Shown piece by piece: positions 21,430 to 31,924 of a stretch of DNA of 64,000 nucleotides. The notes under the pieces were generated by a model. The model saw only the letters and a program-made list of their open reading frames with translations, was not told the origin of the DNA and did no database searches. The DNA lies in contig JAHLJT010008756.1 of the NCBI GenBank assembly GCA_031308135.1, positions 68,876,172 through 68,940,171 on the forward strand, given 5' to 3'. Made by a program: the position numbers and the translations under genes. The DNA is from Acheta domesticus. Its lineage: Eukaryota; Arthropoda; Insecta; Orthoptera; Gryllidae. Each line of letters begins with the position of its first letter. Position 1 is the stretch's first letter.

Positions 21430-22060
21430 GCCGGCGGCGCGCAACAAAGGCGAGAGTGGAGTATAGGCAAAGGAGGAGGCAGACGGTTATGCAGGCAGAG
21501 GAAGAGGCGATCGTAAGTGTAGAGCGAGAGGAGGAAGAGGATGAGGAGGCAGATGCAGAGGAGGAGGAGGCGAGAGGAGAAGAAGGCGAGAGGAAGAGAA
21601 GGATGTGAGAGGAGGAGAAGAAGGCAAGGGAGGAGGAGGAGGCAGAGGAGGAGGAGGAGGAGAAGGTAGATGAGAAACATCAGAGGAGGCAGAGGAGGAG
21701 ATGGCGGTGGAGAAGGAAGTGACGAGGGAGGCTGCGGAGGAGAAGGCAAAGGAAATGGCGGGGGAGGAGAAGAAGGTGGTAGCGGAGGAAGAGAAGGAAA
21801 CAGTGGAGGGGAAAGAGAAGACAGTGGAGGTGGATGAGAACTTGGCGGAGGAGGTAAAGAGGGAAAAGACAGGTGGAGGAGAGGGAGAAAGAGGAGAGGT
21901 TGAAGTGGGAAGTAGTGAAGAAACTGGGAGGATATGGTAACCACTGTGACTAAGAAGGAGCAGGGAGACAAAGTGTAGATAGGAAAAAATAGGCTAATGA
22001 AGGCGTAGAGGGGAAGAAGCGAGTGCGGAAGCTCTGAAAAGGATAGGAGAGAAGCGATTG
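21430..22060. repeat. Purine-rich (AGG/GAA) tract, about 600 bp
   Basis: The plus strand is almost entirely A and G (gaggagg, gagaagg, gtggagg) with few pyrimidines. This asymmetric mirror-prone DNA can form triplexes. The charged frame on this strand and the pyrimidine-derived frame on the other are artefacts. Confidence 0.8.
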
Positions 22061-22064
22061 ATGT

Positions 22065-22705
22065 TATTGTTATGACGTTTAACAAATTCGAGGTCATTTA
22101 TTGCTAATGAGTTGGGCAATTTGAAACGTTTAAATAGTCTAAAGAAGAAGAAATAAGGGAATGAGGAAGAGAGGATGGTGGAAATGTTAGATAATGCTAC
22201 AATTTTTAAATAAATAGATTAAGAGAAGGTAGGAGAACAATAGGGTGGAAATATTCTAATAAGATGGAAAGTGATTGTACAAGAGTGGGCATTGGAAATA
22301 TACGACGGAATATAATAAAGTTAAATAAAGTTTGCTATTTGTTCTTGCTCTATATTGAGTTTTTTTTTGTAAAGACATGTTCATATTTTCAATCATATAT
22401 TTCAATATTTCAGTTATCACTTTATTTCTCGTTTAATTCGCATTTTTGACCTGAAAGTCATAATTATAAAAGAACTACAAAAGGAATACTCCAAATGAAA
22501 TTGATTGTATCAATTCAAAATAGATTTTAGGAAATTGAAATTCATCACATGAAGGATGAGGGGGTTTCGAAGACAAATTTCAAACATCAAAATTGAAGAA
22601 AAGTACGAGCGCTTTAGTAAAACACGAAACGTAATGGTTATTGTATTTCCGTGTCTCCTCCGCTAAATATTCTGACTTGTTTGGATGTAAACACGAGAAA
22701 AACAC
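22065..22705. other. AT-rich, no feature recognised
   Basis: No gene or repeat was recognised. Confidence 0.5.
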
Positions 22706-22710
22706 ATTAC

Positions 22711-22947
22711 GTCATCCCTTGGCATAGTTAAATAGTCAAGACGCTCTCGGTACGCCTAGAGATTGAAATCCATAGTGAACTTTCATAAACTTCGAAGCTG
22801 CATTGGTACCGTGCCAGGTTCCCTTCGAGGTCACAAAAACACAGTACAGCGCGAGAACCCATCTCTCTTTTGCACTAGGCGAAGCACCCGGATGTCGATA
22901 GCACTGTAACCTCCTACATATCACGCTTCCAAGGGATAACGTTCTTA
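22711..22947. repeat. Possible short MITE
   Basis: The sequence acgtcatcccttgg near 22711 is matched in inverted orientation by ccaagggataacgt at 22929-22942, with one mismatch. The interior is more GC-rich than its flanks and holds a 62-codon minus-strand frame without recognised homology. The inverted match is short and no target duplication was found. Confidence 0.25.
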
Positions 22948-23019
22948 AATCTACGGGTTATCCCAACTCGTGATACTTTGTATTCAAAGTACGACGCGTT
23001 ACCTTCGAAAACTAATTTA

Positions 23020-23310
23020 GCGAAATGTAACGTCTATTGCACCCCGTGAATCATTGGTGTGAGCCGCCGAGTCGATTGCCTTCGGGTTCCGAAGTGACGG
23101 TAACCAGGTCGAGTTAACTCGTTCCGCGCCGGAGAAATACGGCGGCGGAGCGGGACGCCAGAAGCCGGCGCGCACGATGAGCTGAGCATCACGGCCACGC
23201 ACGCGTGCAGACATTCTCTCGTCTCTAACTGCGCACTCATTGTCCACCCGCCAAGGCCGCTTCCGGATGCTGTGCTGCACCTGCCGCCCGATTGCCCGTG
23301 TGCTCACCGC
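23020..23310. promoter_or_regulatory. CpG-rich island
   Basis: This is GC- and CpG-dense DNA between AT-rich flanks. All frames are partly open because of composition, with no exon signal recognised. Confidence 0.3.
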
Positions 23311-24555
23311 TCCTCTCTTAACACACGATTGTACAATCCGCGTATTTCTGAATTATTTTGTTTCTTACTGACGTATAACTTTTATTGTTTCGTATATTTT
23401 TCTTAATCAACAATTGAGTAATTAGTTTAAAATGTCGTATTGTGAGATCATGTAATTCTCATGTTAATGAATTTAATTCATAATATTTTCCTGCGAAGGA
23501 GAAATTGAGTAATTGAATATTTAATATTATTTTCAAAGGGTTAATTCTTAACAGTTTAACAACTCTTGAACAAATATTGACAATTAACCTTTTAAGATAG
23601 GCTGTAATGTTCATCTAATTATTGTACCATAGAGACATTCAAGGCTTATTCTATTACTATACTACTATATTATACTTGTTTACGGTTCATTGCCAAATTG
23701 TCATTATCTGTGAATTGTTCTCTTAATATGATATTCAATATAAATGAAAGAAAACTCTTCGAAAGGACACATTGTAAGTAAATCAAGCGCGTGAGGGAAT
23801 TGTAAGACGGTATGAACTTTTAAGATTGCTTTTTGTTCTGACGTTTTGCCACAACAGTTAAACTCCATGTTTTATCCAATCATTTTCTCAGTTATTGCAT
23901 ACCACAGCTTATTTTCATCTATTCAAGTAAAATTAAACCGCTTATTTAGTATATCAAAATTAATAAATTTTGAATAGTTTCATTGTTTAACCGTTGATAT
24001 ATCTCATTGAATTAATGAGGCCATTGCTGTTGTTGGGAGCAAGTAATATTGTAAAAATTATATATAATTTTCAATAATTATTTCTCTTTAAAAATATTAA
24101 TAATCTAATTAATCTTTAAATGTACACTTATATTTGTATCCTTTTCTTTAACACATTCATGATTCATTTTGATTCCATTTGTTTTGCTTTTTCATATCTT
24201 CACATATAAAATAATAACTTCTTCTCCAACCCAGCAAGAAGCGTAAGTGTAAGCTGCAATTAATGAATTAAAAAATCATCATAGATGTTTTAAAGCCGGA
24301 ATGAAGTCCATTATTTATTAACCAAGCATTATTTTTAGATTTTTACGGACTAATGTAACTTGAAATGACGCTTAGAAGCCCTATCTAACGGTGACACTAA
24401 TATAAGTACTTGTTGGTACTTATAGGTACATGCCAGTAAGATTTCATAATTTTTGTAATTATGTCTCACGGAAGTGATTGAGTTGACTTGTGGCTTTGTA
24501 TGATTTTAAAGTAGGGGTGTTCCGTTTGAGATTGTGTGCATGTGTGTGCTGTTTT
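23311..24555. other. AT-rich, no feature recognised
   Basis: This is 1.2 kb of AT-rich DNA. A donor-like gcgtaagt near 24242 follows an acceptor-like ctccaacccag by only 8 bp and is not taken as a gene. Confidence 0.5.
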
Positions 24556-24559
24556 TATG

Positions 24560-25091
24560 GATTGATTATTGGTGATTACGGGTGCGTCATCTGATAAGGT
24601 CATTCGTTCCGTAAGTGTAGTGCATGCTTTTCGAGAAGTAGCGGTGATCTTTCCCTGCTGGATGACTAGATACGGCGCCGACCTATTCTTGACTAGCGAG
24701 GTTTTCCACAACCAGGTATCTCCCAACCGCGGGACACCTCCCCAGCCAGGACAAGCTCTAAGCTCCCGACCGACCTCCCGGCAGGTGTTGTAGTTTCGTG
24801 CAAGTAAGTGTGTCTAAGGAGTAGGATATGACAAATGGGAAGGAAAGATCGCGCGCGGTCCATACCCTACCGGTTTGGTCGGGTACTGGTTCGGCATTTG
24901 CCTGGTATTTATTGGAGAAACCACGGGAAACTACCGAATAGAGCTGCTGCCCGCTTGATTTCTCCTCCAGACAGCGACAGAACTCGAACAGTGTCGCAAA
25001 TCCTCTCACCGTCGGGACTCGAATTCCAAGACCTCCCGGTCATATACACCACTGCAGTGTCATCAGTTGATGCCCTGGGCCACTCTCCCGG
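24560..25091 (-). mobile_element. SINE family 1, near full length
   Basis: The head on the minus strand starts near 25091 with gggagagtggcccagggc (A-box-like) and has a mutated B box, gaattcgagtccc, near 25021. The body markers tagtttcccgtggtttctcc and gaccgcgcgcgatctttcc are intact. The tail is reduced to a short aatcaat near 24560. Its 5' end lies about 27 bp from the next copy in the same orientation. Confidence 0.75.
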
Positions 25092-25117
25092 TGTCCGGCG
25101 CCGACTTGTACGTCAGG

Positions 25118-25552
25118 TTACCTGAGTTCCCCTGCAGGTATGTCCGCTGCCGAGACAGCAGCTGGTACAAGGCCTAGAAGAGATAAGGTTTAAGCTTCCG
25201 GCTGGTTTCATGACACATATGGTAAAGCAATGCGTGCGTGTGTACCTCAGTGATTAAGAGGAGAAAAATAGACAAGAGTGAGGACAGAAAATAGAAAAAG
25301 TGAGGAAATATAGCACGCAGGCCGTGGCCCGTTTGTTAAGGTACTATTGCGGCATTCGCCTGATAATGATCCGAGAAACCTCTGAAAACTACCGATTACA
25401 GCAGCAGGCCGCTAGAATACTCCTCTAGACTGCGACTGAATTTTACCTAGCTAGAGACGACAATCACCCACCGTCGGAACTCGATCCCTAGAACGTCTGG
25501 ACAGAAACATAGCTGTGGCAATATTTGTTGCTCTAAGCTATATCACGCTGTC
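25118..25552 (-). mobile_element. SINE family 1, 5' two-thirds, decayed
   Basis: This is the same orientation as, and adjacent to, 24560-25091. It keeps tagcttagagc (A-box position, about 25538), a changed B box, gggatcgagttcc, and the body block tagttttcagaggtttctc. It is more diverged than its neighbour and lacks the 3' end. Confidence 0.65.
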
Positions 25553-26009
25553 GGTGTCTTGCAAATGTCTTAGTTCTTTAATGGATTTTTGAAGTATACG
25601 GTAAAGAAAGAACTGTTCCTCTACGAAATTACGTTGAAATTAGAACAGTTTCATTAATAGATACATATTAAAAGAGTAACTATAATAGTAAATTAATACA
25701 GGGCCTCTCATACGTTTCAGAAATTATAAATATTTAGCTCTTGATTACTCTTTTATTTCTGTGGCGTCTTGAAAGAGCAAACCGCTAACTTCTGAATGCT
25801 GATACTGGCAGGATTCAGACACGAGGTTTCACTCGCACTCTATTTTTCTACACCGCACCGCACTTTCAGCATTCCAAGTTTGGCACGCTACAACGCATAC
25901 TCTCATGCTCCTACAGCTTGCCCAGTCACTTACCCACACATCTTCACCGCATCTCCACCTCCGTCTCCATCGCCCTGGCCCCTACCACACCCTCGCCCCT
26001 ATGCCCTCT

Positions 26010-26057
26010 TCTTCGTCCTCGCCCTCGCCGTCCTCGCCGCCCTCGCCATCCTCGCCA

Positions 26058-26098
<41 letters not shown>

Positions 26099-26110
26099 AC
26101 CGCCCTCACC
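26010..26110. repeat. CCGCCCTCG-type 9-bp microsatellite
   Basis: The unit ccgccctcg recurs about 10 times and runs into the CCACCG array. Confidence 0.85.
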
Positions 26111-26183
26111 GCCTCGCCACAGCCCCAACCACGGCCACAACCACCGCCGCCACCTCCACCACCACCACCACCACCACCATCAC

Positions 26184-26448
26184 CACCACCTCCACCGCCA
26201 CCGCCACCGCCACCGCCACCGCCACCGCTACCGCCACCGCCACCGCCACCGCCACCGCCACCGCCACCGCCACCGCCACCGCCACCGCCACCGCCACCGC
26301 CACCGCCACCGCCACCGCCACCGCCACCGCCACCGCCACCGCCACCGCCACCGCCACCGCCACCGCCACCGCCACCGCCACCGCCACCGCCATCGCCACC
26401 GCCACAGCCACCGCCACCGCCACCGCCATCGCCACAACATCCGTCACA
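26184..26448. repeat. (CCACCG)n hexamer array, about 40 units
   Basis: A nearly perfect hexamer repeat of about 260 bp keeps all six frames open. They encode poly-Pro, Thr-Ala and Arg-His dipeptides on the plus strand, and poly-Gly, Val-Ala and Trp-Arg on the minus strand. These are repeat translations and there is no start-codon context that argues for a gene. A few substitutions cluster at the 3' end (26390-26448). Confidence 0.95.
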
Positions 26449-26860
26449 AACCCCTTCACAAACCCCGCCACCTCCATCTCCACTTTCATTTCCACTTCTG
26501 CTTACTTTACGTCCATCATTTCCGCCATCTCCTCCTCCTTCACTGTCTTCTCCACCTGCCACAGCACACCTCTCCATCTCCGCCTCCTTTTCTTTAGCCA
26601 CCATCCCCTCCGTCACGTCATCCGCCCACTAGTCTTTCACCGCAACGTTTCTTTGCCGCTCCTTTGCATTGCCTCTTCTCTCTCTAGCCCGTCCCACTCC
26701 CGCCGCTCGCCATCTCCCTCCTCCTGCTCCTTCTCCCTCCACTCTCCTGCTCCAACCAGCGCCGCTTCTGAGGCCACCGGACCTGATATCGAGTCCCGGC
26801 ACGTTTCGCGACTGTAACGCTGTAATTTATATGATAATTCCTGCTACAGTATCCACGTAA
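26449..26860. other. Pyrimidine-rich flank of the hexamer array
   Basis: This is C/T-rich degenerate sequence that probably derives from older repeats. No gene was recognised. Confidence 0.45.
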
Positions 26861-26869
26861 TCCCGCCTC

Positions 26870-27075
26870 GCTGAAAAGGCGGCAGCGGCGGCGGCGGCGG
26901 CGGCAAGCGTTAAGAAGCCGAGGGCGGCGCTTCGCCGAGAGAAAGACGCGAGGCGCAGTGGATGTTCAGGCGGCGCGGGTGAAAAAGTCGAGGATAATGC
27001 CGCAAAAAGAAGAAAACACGGCCGATAGTTCCGGAGGAGTTGGCAGCAATGCAGAAGCACGGTGTAGCCATAATG
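26870..27075 (+). other. CpG island with a possible short 5' exon
   Basis: A GGC run (26884-26905) leads into an ATG at 26958. The open frame starts MDVQAARVKKSRIMPQKEEN and reaches a donor-like aat|gtgagtgg near 27076. No downstream acceptor in phase was identified and the protein is not recognised. It could be chance in GC-rich DNA. Confidence 0.15.
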
Positions 27076-27189
27076 TGAGTGGCGTAGATAACGCGGACGG
27101 GGAGACTTTCTGGGTCGGGAGATTTGTTAGGGAGGTTAGACGCTTCCTGGAGAAGGGAGCTCGTTTGATACTGGGTTCATAGACTGCGC

Positions 27190-28055
27190 TGGTTGTCAGT
27201 GCTGCTGTGATTATAGTTTAAGAAGTGCGTACTCTCCGTTCGTTTTTGTTGTGAACTTAATCTAAGAGGTAATGTCAACCCACACTTCAGACGCATCGTA
27301 TTCTCATGGTCGCTTATCCAAGGGTATCATTAGAACATGTGCACATCGCAATTTACTCATAGAAAATTACATTTGTGGTCTGCATTTAGAATTAACAAAA
27401 AATGTAAAGAAGTTTTACAAACGATACTTCACGCTTCTGGCAAGTGGATGATAATTAACAAATTTACCTTATATGGCAATAATCTGCTGTAACAACTACA
27501 TTCACAAAACTTAATCCAATTTTTGGTAATACATTTAATTAGGAAAAAGAGTTGTAGCTTTTCTTTAAAATCGTCTCAGTTTGTGTAGCTGTGTGACGAA
27601 GATAAGTTCAGGCAGGCGGAATTTGCTAGTTACGATGAAGGGAATATGTCATTGGCCGAAGCGTGGGAATTAAACTTGGCCTAAGGAAGGGAAACAACGT
27701 TAGCTGGTCGGCGAAGTCGCACAATCGAATGAAAATGCCAAAAACATTTAATTTTAAATTGAAGTTCATTTTATTCAATTATATTAAATTCATCATATTT
27801 ATAAGGAATTTTACAATTTAAAAGGGTGAAATACTTGTGCAAAATGTATAATGAGCAATATAGAGCTTGAATCTTCCTTTTCGTCTATTTCTTTAGAGTC
27901 GTTGGGGATTTTGTGTACCTGTCAGGCGTTATGCGCAGCGTGCTACTATGCAATTACCTGCACGTCCCGGGTCCCAGCTTGGCTGCTAAGGGCTTCGACA
28001 CAGGGAAGGCGTAGATTACGTGAGCATCGTTGGTGTCATCGTAGCACTCGATTAT
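27190..28055. other. AT-rich, no feature recognised
   Basis: No gene, repeat or element end was recognised. Confidence 0.5.
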
Positions 28056-28059
28056 GTTT

Positions 28060-28250
28060 TGTCCGGGCGTAGGCGGCGGCGGCGGCGGTGGCGCGGCAAG
28101 CGGGCGGCGAGCGAGTTGCCGCGTCCGCCACTAATCCGGCGCGAGAATCGATTCGGAAGGGTCGCGCTGCGACTTTCGGTTCCTCCACGTCCTTTGAAAA
28201 GGCGCGCCGCAAGCACCATTTTCCAGCGAGACGCTTTTTAACCTCGGAAA
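28060..28250. promoter_or_regulatory. Short CpG-rich island
   Basis: GC-dense DNA begins with a ggcggcggcgg run and is flanked by AT-rich sequence. No exon was supported. Confidence 0.25.
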
Positions 28251-28368
28251 GAACGCGTGGAATTGTAAAGAGTCACTTGTGAAGAACGTTTCAGCTACGT
28301 GCGCTTTTCTGATTCAATTAACCAAACTCGAGGCGTTCGGGCTTTTCTGAATAAGCAGGATTTTACTA

Positions 28369-28437
28369 GAGTGTGTGTGTGTGTGTGTGAAAGAGAGAGA
28401 GAGGGAGAGAAAGAGAGGGAGAGAGAGAGAGAAAGAG
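28369..28437. repeat. (GT)n followed by (GA)n microsatellite
   Basis: About ten GT dinucleotides are followed by about 45 bp of imperfect GA repeats. Confidence 0.9.
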
Positions 28438-28859
28438 TAATAAGGATCGAAGCCGTATTACGAGCATTATCTTTCTTATTTTTGCTTCGTGGCAACTGTT
28501 TTCTGAATTAAGGATTGCAAAACTTGATTCACACTGAAACCAGACCTTAGGAAGTTTTCGTAGAAAATCCGAGAAAAGTAAAATGCATACGTACAACTAC
28601 TCGTAAAACTATGAAATTAAACCTAATTTTATCAAAATATTTCTAAATAAATCAATTTATCACGTATTTTTTTATGGCGCTCACAGTATCTTTACACATG
28701 GCAAGGGTAGAATATTTGAATGTGAATATTGCTTAGCTCCCAACGTGTGAATTCTTTCGGAATATCAATAATCAGCGAGTTGGACGTAACGGAAAGCTCG
28801 TGGAGGGCATTGTTCCAACGCACTACGCGGAGAATCCAGTCTGCAGCGCTATCTCCCGA

Positions 28860-29560
28860 TTTTCCCATGGAGCGCGGAGCGGATCCAGTTGGACGCCGGG
28901 CACGCGCTGTCCGCCGCCCCCGCCGCCCGGTATCGCTCGGCCGGCGGACGCGGCGGGGGTGGGGGCGGGACGCGGGTCGCTCGTCGATGCTATCTCGCCA
29001 TTGTTCGCTCGCTGACGCCCGCGGCAGAGGTCAGGCGGCGGGCCGCCGCCGGCGCTGGGCCGAGTCGAGCAGCGCGCGTCGCCGCCACCGCCACCCCCGC
29101 CCCGCCCCCTCCGCCCCCTCCGCTCCCGACCCCAGCCCCGCTCCCGCTGCGTTTCTTAGCCTCTCCTGTCTCCGTTCCCTCTCTTGACTCGCTGCAGCAT
29201 CTGCGTCCTCCGCTGTCCCTGAAACGCCACTTCCCCGCCACACTACCCCCAACCTCGCCTTTCCACCGCTGCTCCCAACTCCGTCTCTGCCCCCGTTACA
29301 GCTCCCTCCTCCGCCTCTACCCTCACCGGGCAGACTGCCCCGCGTCCATCCATGGCAGACCTGTCACCTCTGGCACCCTGCCGCCCACCTTGCCCTTACT
29401 GTTTTCCCGCCTCCGCTTCCCCCATCCCACTTCTTCCGCCTGCGCATCGCTCACCACTGCCTCCCTTCCCCGCTTATTGTGCCGTCTTCCTACCCCCAAT
29501 TCGTTTACTCACCACATCGCCCTTACCCCCTTCTGCTCATTTCGGCCTCTCCCGCGGTTT
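28860..29560. promoter_or_regulatory. CpG island followed by C-rich pyrimidine tract
   Basis: From 28860 to 29080 the sequence is CpG-dense. From about 29085 it becomes C/T-rich with repeated ccgccccctcc and ctcccgc units. The open frames are compositional. The switch resembles the island-plus-C-rich-tract layout seen at 3300-3500 and 21030-21330. Confidence 0.35.
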
Positions 29561-29599
29561 GCAGAAGATTCCTCGATTATGGATTAGTTCAATCATCAG

Positions 29600-30300
29600 T
29601 GTCTTTACCACACCTTTATTCAGTTCTAACGTTGCCCTTCATTCATTTTTGTCAAATTATTTTTCCATTTCTTTTTAGTTTTATGTAAAATTTTGTTCTG
29701 CGTATATTTTCTCCCGGCCGAATTGTGTCCAGGTGCTTTTTTCTTGAAGTGTTTGGTACTACGCCGTGAAATTCCTAGGAAAAGAACTTTATAAACCAAA
29801 ATGCGGGCATAAATTATATTACAAAAGTCTTGAAAAAATTACAGGTTTGGTTTTAAAATGTGTAATTTTTTAAATCAATCTTTATTGTCGCGGTTCTCTG
29901 GATTGCTGTGTAATTTTAGGTGGCATGTAACTCCCCTCACGTTTTTCTTTAGTTGTCGATTTGCTTTATATAAATTGTAATATCTTTCTAAATGTTCTAC
30001 GTGTTCTTAATATGTATATTAAACCACTGTTCCTGGGATTTAAAGGTTTCTGGACGAAAATGTTTTATGTACTTACTCTATGCTTTGTACCGTTATTCTA
30101 TCACGATTAGACAATACAATACATCAGTTTTTGAGAAATGAAAAATTTAAAGACGAAATTCACGGTTGTACAAAAATTTTAAACCACTTAATTTTTTTCT
30201 TTTTGGCCAACCTTGTATATTAAAATAATATTATATATTTTTGCGACAGTGTTGGGCAAATGATTTTGGACGAAATTTTTACTGAACGAAAAAGTTCTGA
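29600..30300. other. AT-rich; hAT-like end motif only
   Basis: This is mostly unassigned. cagtgttgggcaaatg at 30249 resembles a hAT terminal repeat, but no matching right end was found within several kilobases. ggccaaccttgtatat near 30206 resembles the end of common insect MITEs, also without a partner. Confidence 0.35.
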
Positions 30301-30309
30301 CGAACATTC

Positions 30310-31165
30310 CTGAAAGTTTCCCCTTCCCCATCTCTTCCGCGTTTCTCCTAACACGCATCACGTGCCCTACTACACCCATCCTCCTTCCGGTCTGCCTCAT
30401 GTAATTTCGGCTTTACTTAATCATCTCTTCCACTCCACTTCATCATCTTCTCCCACCTCCTTTCCAAAAACACTTTTGTCCTGACAAAGCCACAGTTGTT
30501 TCTTCGTCGTTCCTGTAACCTTCTCGACTCCTGTTCAACACCCAATCTCTCCCAACGCTTACCCCTTTGAATTCTACACTTACCCTCGTCCTGGCATACA
30601 ATCTTGACTCTCCTGTTTCGCTGCTAAATACCTATCCTAAGCATTTACGTTCATCTCTGACGTATTTTTCATGCAGCCTGTGCAGCTTGAAAAGGGAGAG
30701 AAGCTTGTGCAACTTTTTAATCTCATACAGATTTTTTGCACCACCACTATTGTTTCTATTATATTTCTTTCTCTTCATCTGCATTATTCTCCTCCCTTTT
30801 CCGATTCTTCTTTCCCCAGAATTATTCGCTTTCGCCTTCTCACATCTCTCCACCTGCTTTGTATGTCCCTCCTGTTTCTCCTCTTTCTCATAAAACCTTT
30901 CTGCGTGATTTGACTGTGCCTCTTCGTCTTTCATTTACTGCTTTGTTATTCCACTTTTACTTCTGTCTTCACATTCTCCGACTCCACATTCTTATTTTCC
31001 CCTTCTTCTTCTTGCCCTACTTTATCTTCCTGCTTCTCGTCATCTTCTCCTTTCTCTCTCCTCTTTCTTTCCTTCTTCTTCTAGTTTTCTCTTTCACCTC
31101 CTTCGTCTTCTTGCCTTCTCCTTCTGCTCCTTTCTTTCCCCTGTCGCATCCCAGGCCGTAGGCGG
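30310..31165. repeat. Polypyrimidine (CT-rich) tract, about 850 bp
   Basis: The plus strand is strongly C/T-biased (ttcttctt, ctcctttc, cttctcc) with few purines, so both strands show long partly open frames without conserved features. It is the mirror image of the purine tract at 21430-22060. Confidence 0.7.
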
Positions 31166-31169
31166 CCCT

Positions 31170-31660
31170 CCTCCGAATCCCGCACGCGTTCTCCCTAATG
31201 CGCTTATTGTTTCCCCACCAGAGGTCTGACCCGCGCGTCGGCACAGTTACTTATTTCCCCGTCTTAATCGCGCGACACACTATTCAGAAAAGACGGGCGG
31301 CCTGTAATTACGGAAATTAACGTAAATTGTACATAATCCGACGCGGAGCGCTCGACCCCGAGCGGTCGCCCCGAGCGGCGGTTTCCCCTCTTTACAAAAC
31401 AGCGGGACGCGGCCTCATGATTCACGTCGTGAACGGCTCTTGTGAGGCGCAGCTCGGCGCGGCGCGGTGCGTCGCCTCCTTAAAGGAGATCGTCCCAGCC
31501 CCGGTAGCGTGTCCCGTTAAAACAGTCGCTTCCCCTACGCCGGCTGCGGGATGACGGGAAAGGCTTCGCGGGCGGTCGGCCTGTTTAAATCTCGCAGTCG
31601 CGCCGTCAAAAGGTTGTGGAGTAGGAGAGGAAAGGAGGAGGAGGAGTTGCTGGGGACGCC
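31170..31660. promoter_or_regulatory. CpG-rich island with homeodomain-type cores
   Basis: The CpG-dense block contains ctgtaattacggaaattaac near 31302 and an aataatc-type motif near 31330, followed by gagcggtcgccccgagcgg, a near-perfect local duplication. No exon was supported. Confidence 0.35.
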
Positions 31661-31924
31661 CTGGCCAGGAGAGTACAATGCTTTGCGATGTCGGTTAAAT
31701 CAGAATCTAGCTTTCAGAAATTTCTAAACATGACTATTTGGTTGGCCTCGGATGTGTATATGTGTACAAGAAAAAAAATATGCAAAGAGGAAAATATAAG
31801 TTGACCTGAATTGGGCGGTAATGGGTGATGGTTTCAGGAGTTTTTTATTTTAAAGATGGTTCTTATATTTGCAGATACTGACGTGAGCAATATTTCTTTT
31901 TTCCGGCGTACTGCGAGCAGTGAG

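Noticed and set aside
20907..22097. Frames of about 230 codons on both strands
   Set aside because: They are compositional products of the C-rich and purine-rich blocks, with no conserved motif.
23020..23310. Coding exon in the CpG-rich block (frames of 68-96 codons)
   Set aside because: Overlapping open frames on the same strand without homology are expected from GC-rich DNA.
25796..26817. Long open frames (up to about 300 codons) on both strands
   Set aside because: They translate CCACCG and related microsatellites, are open in every frame and contain no domain.
30249..30264. hAT left end cagtgttgggcaaatg
   Set aside because: No matching right end or duplication was found.
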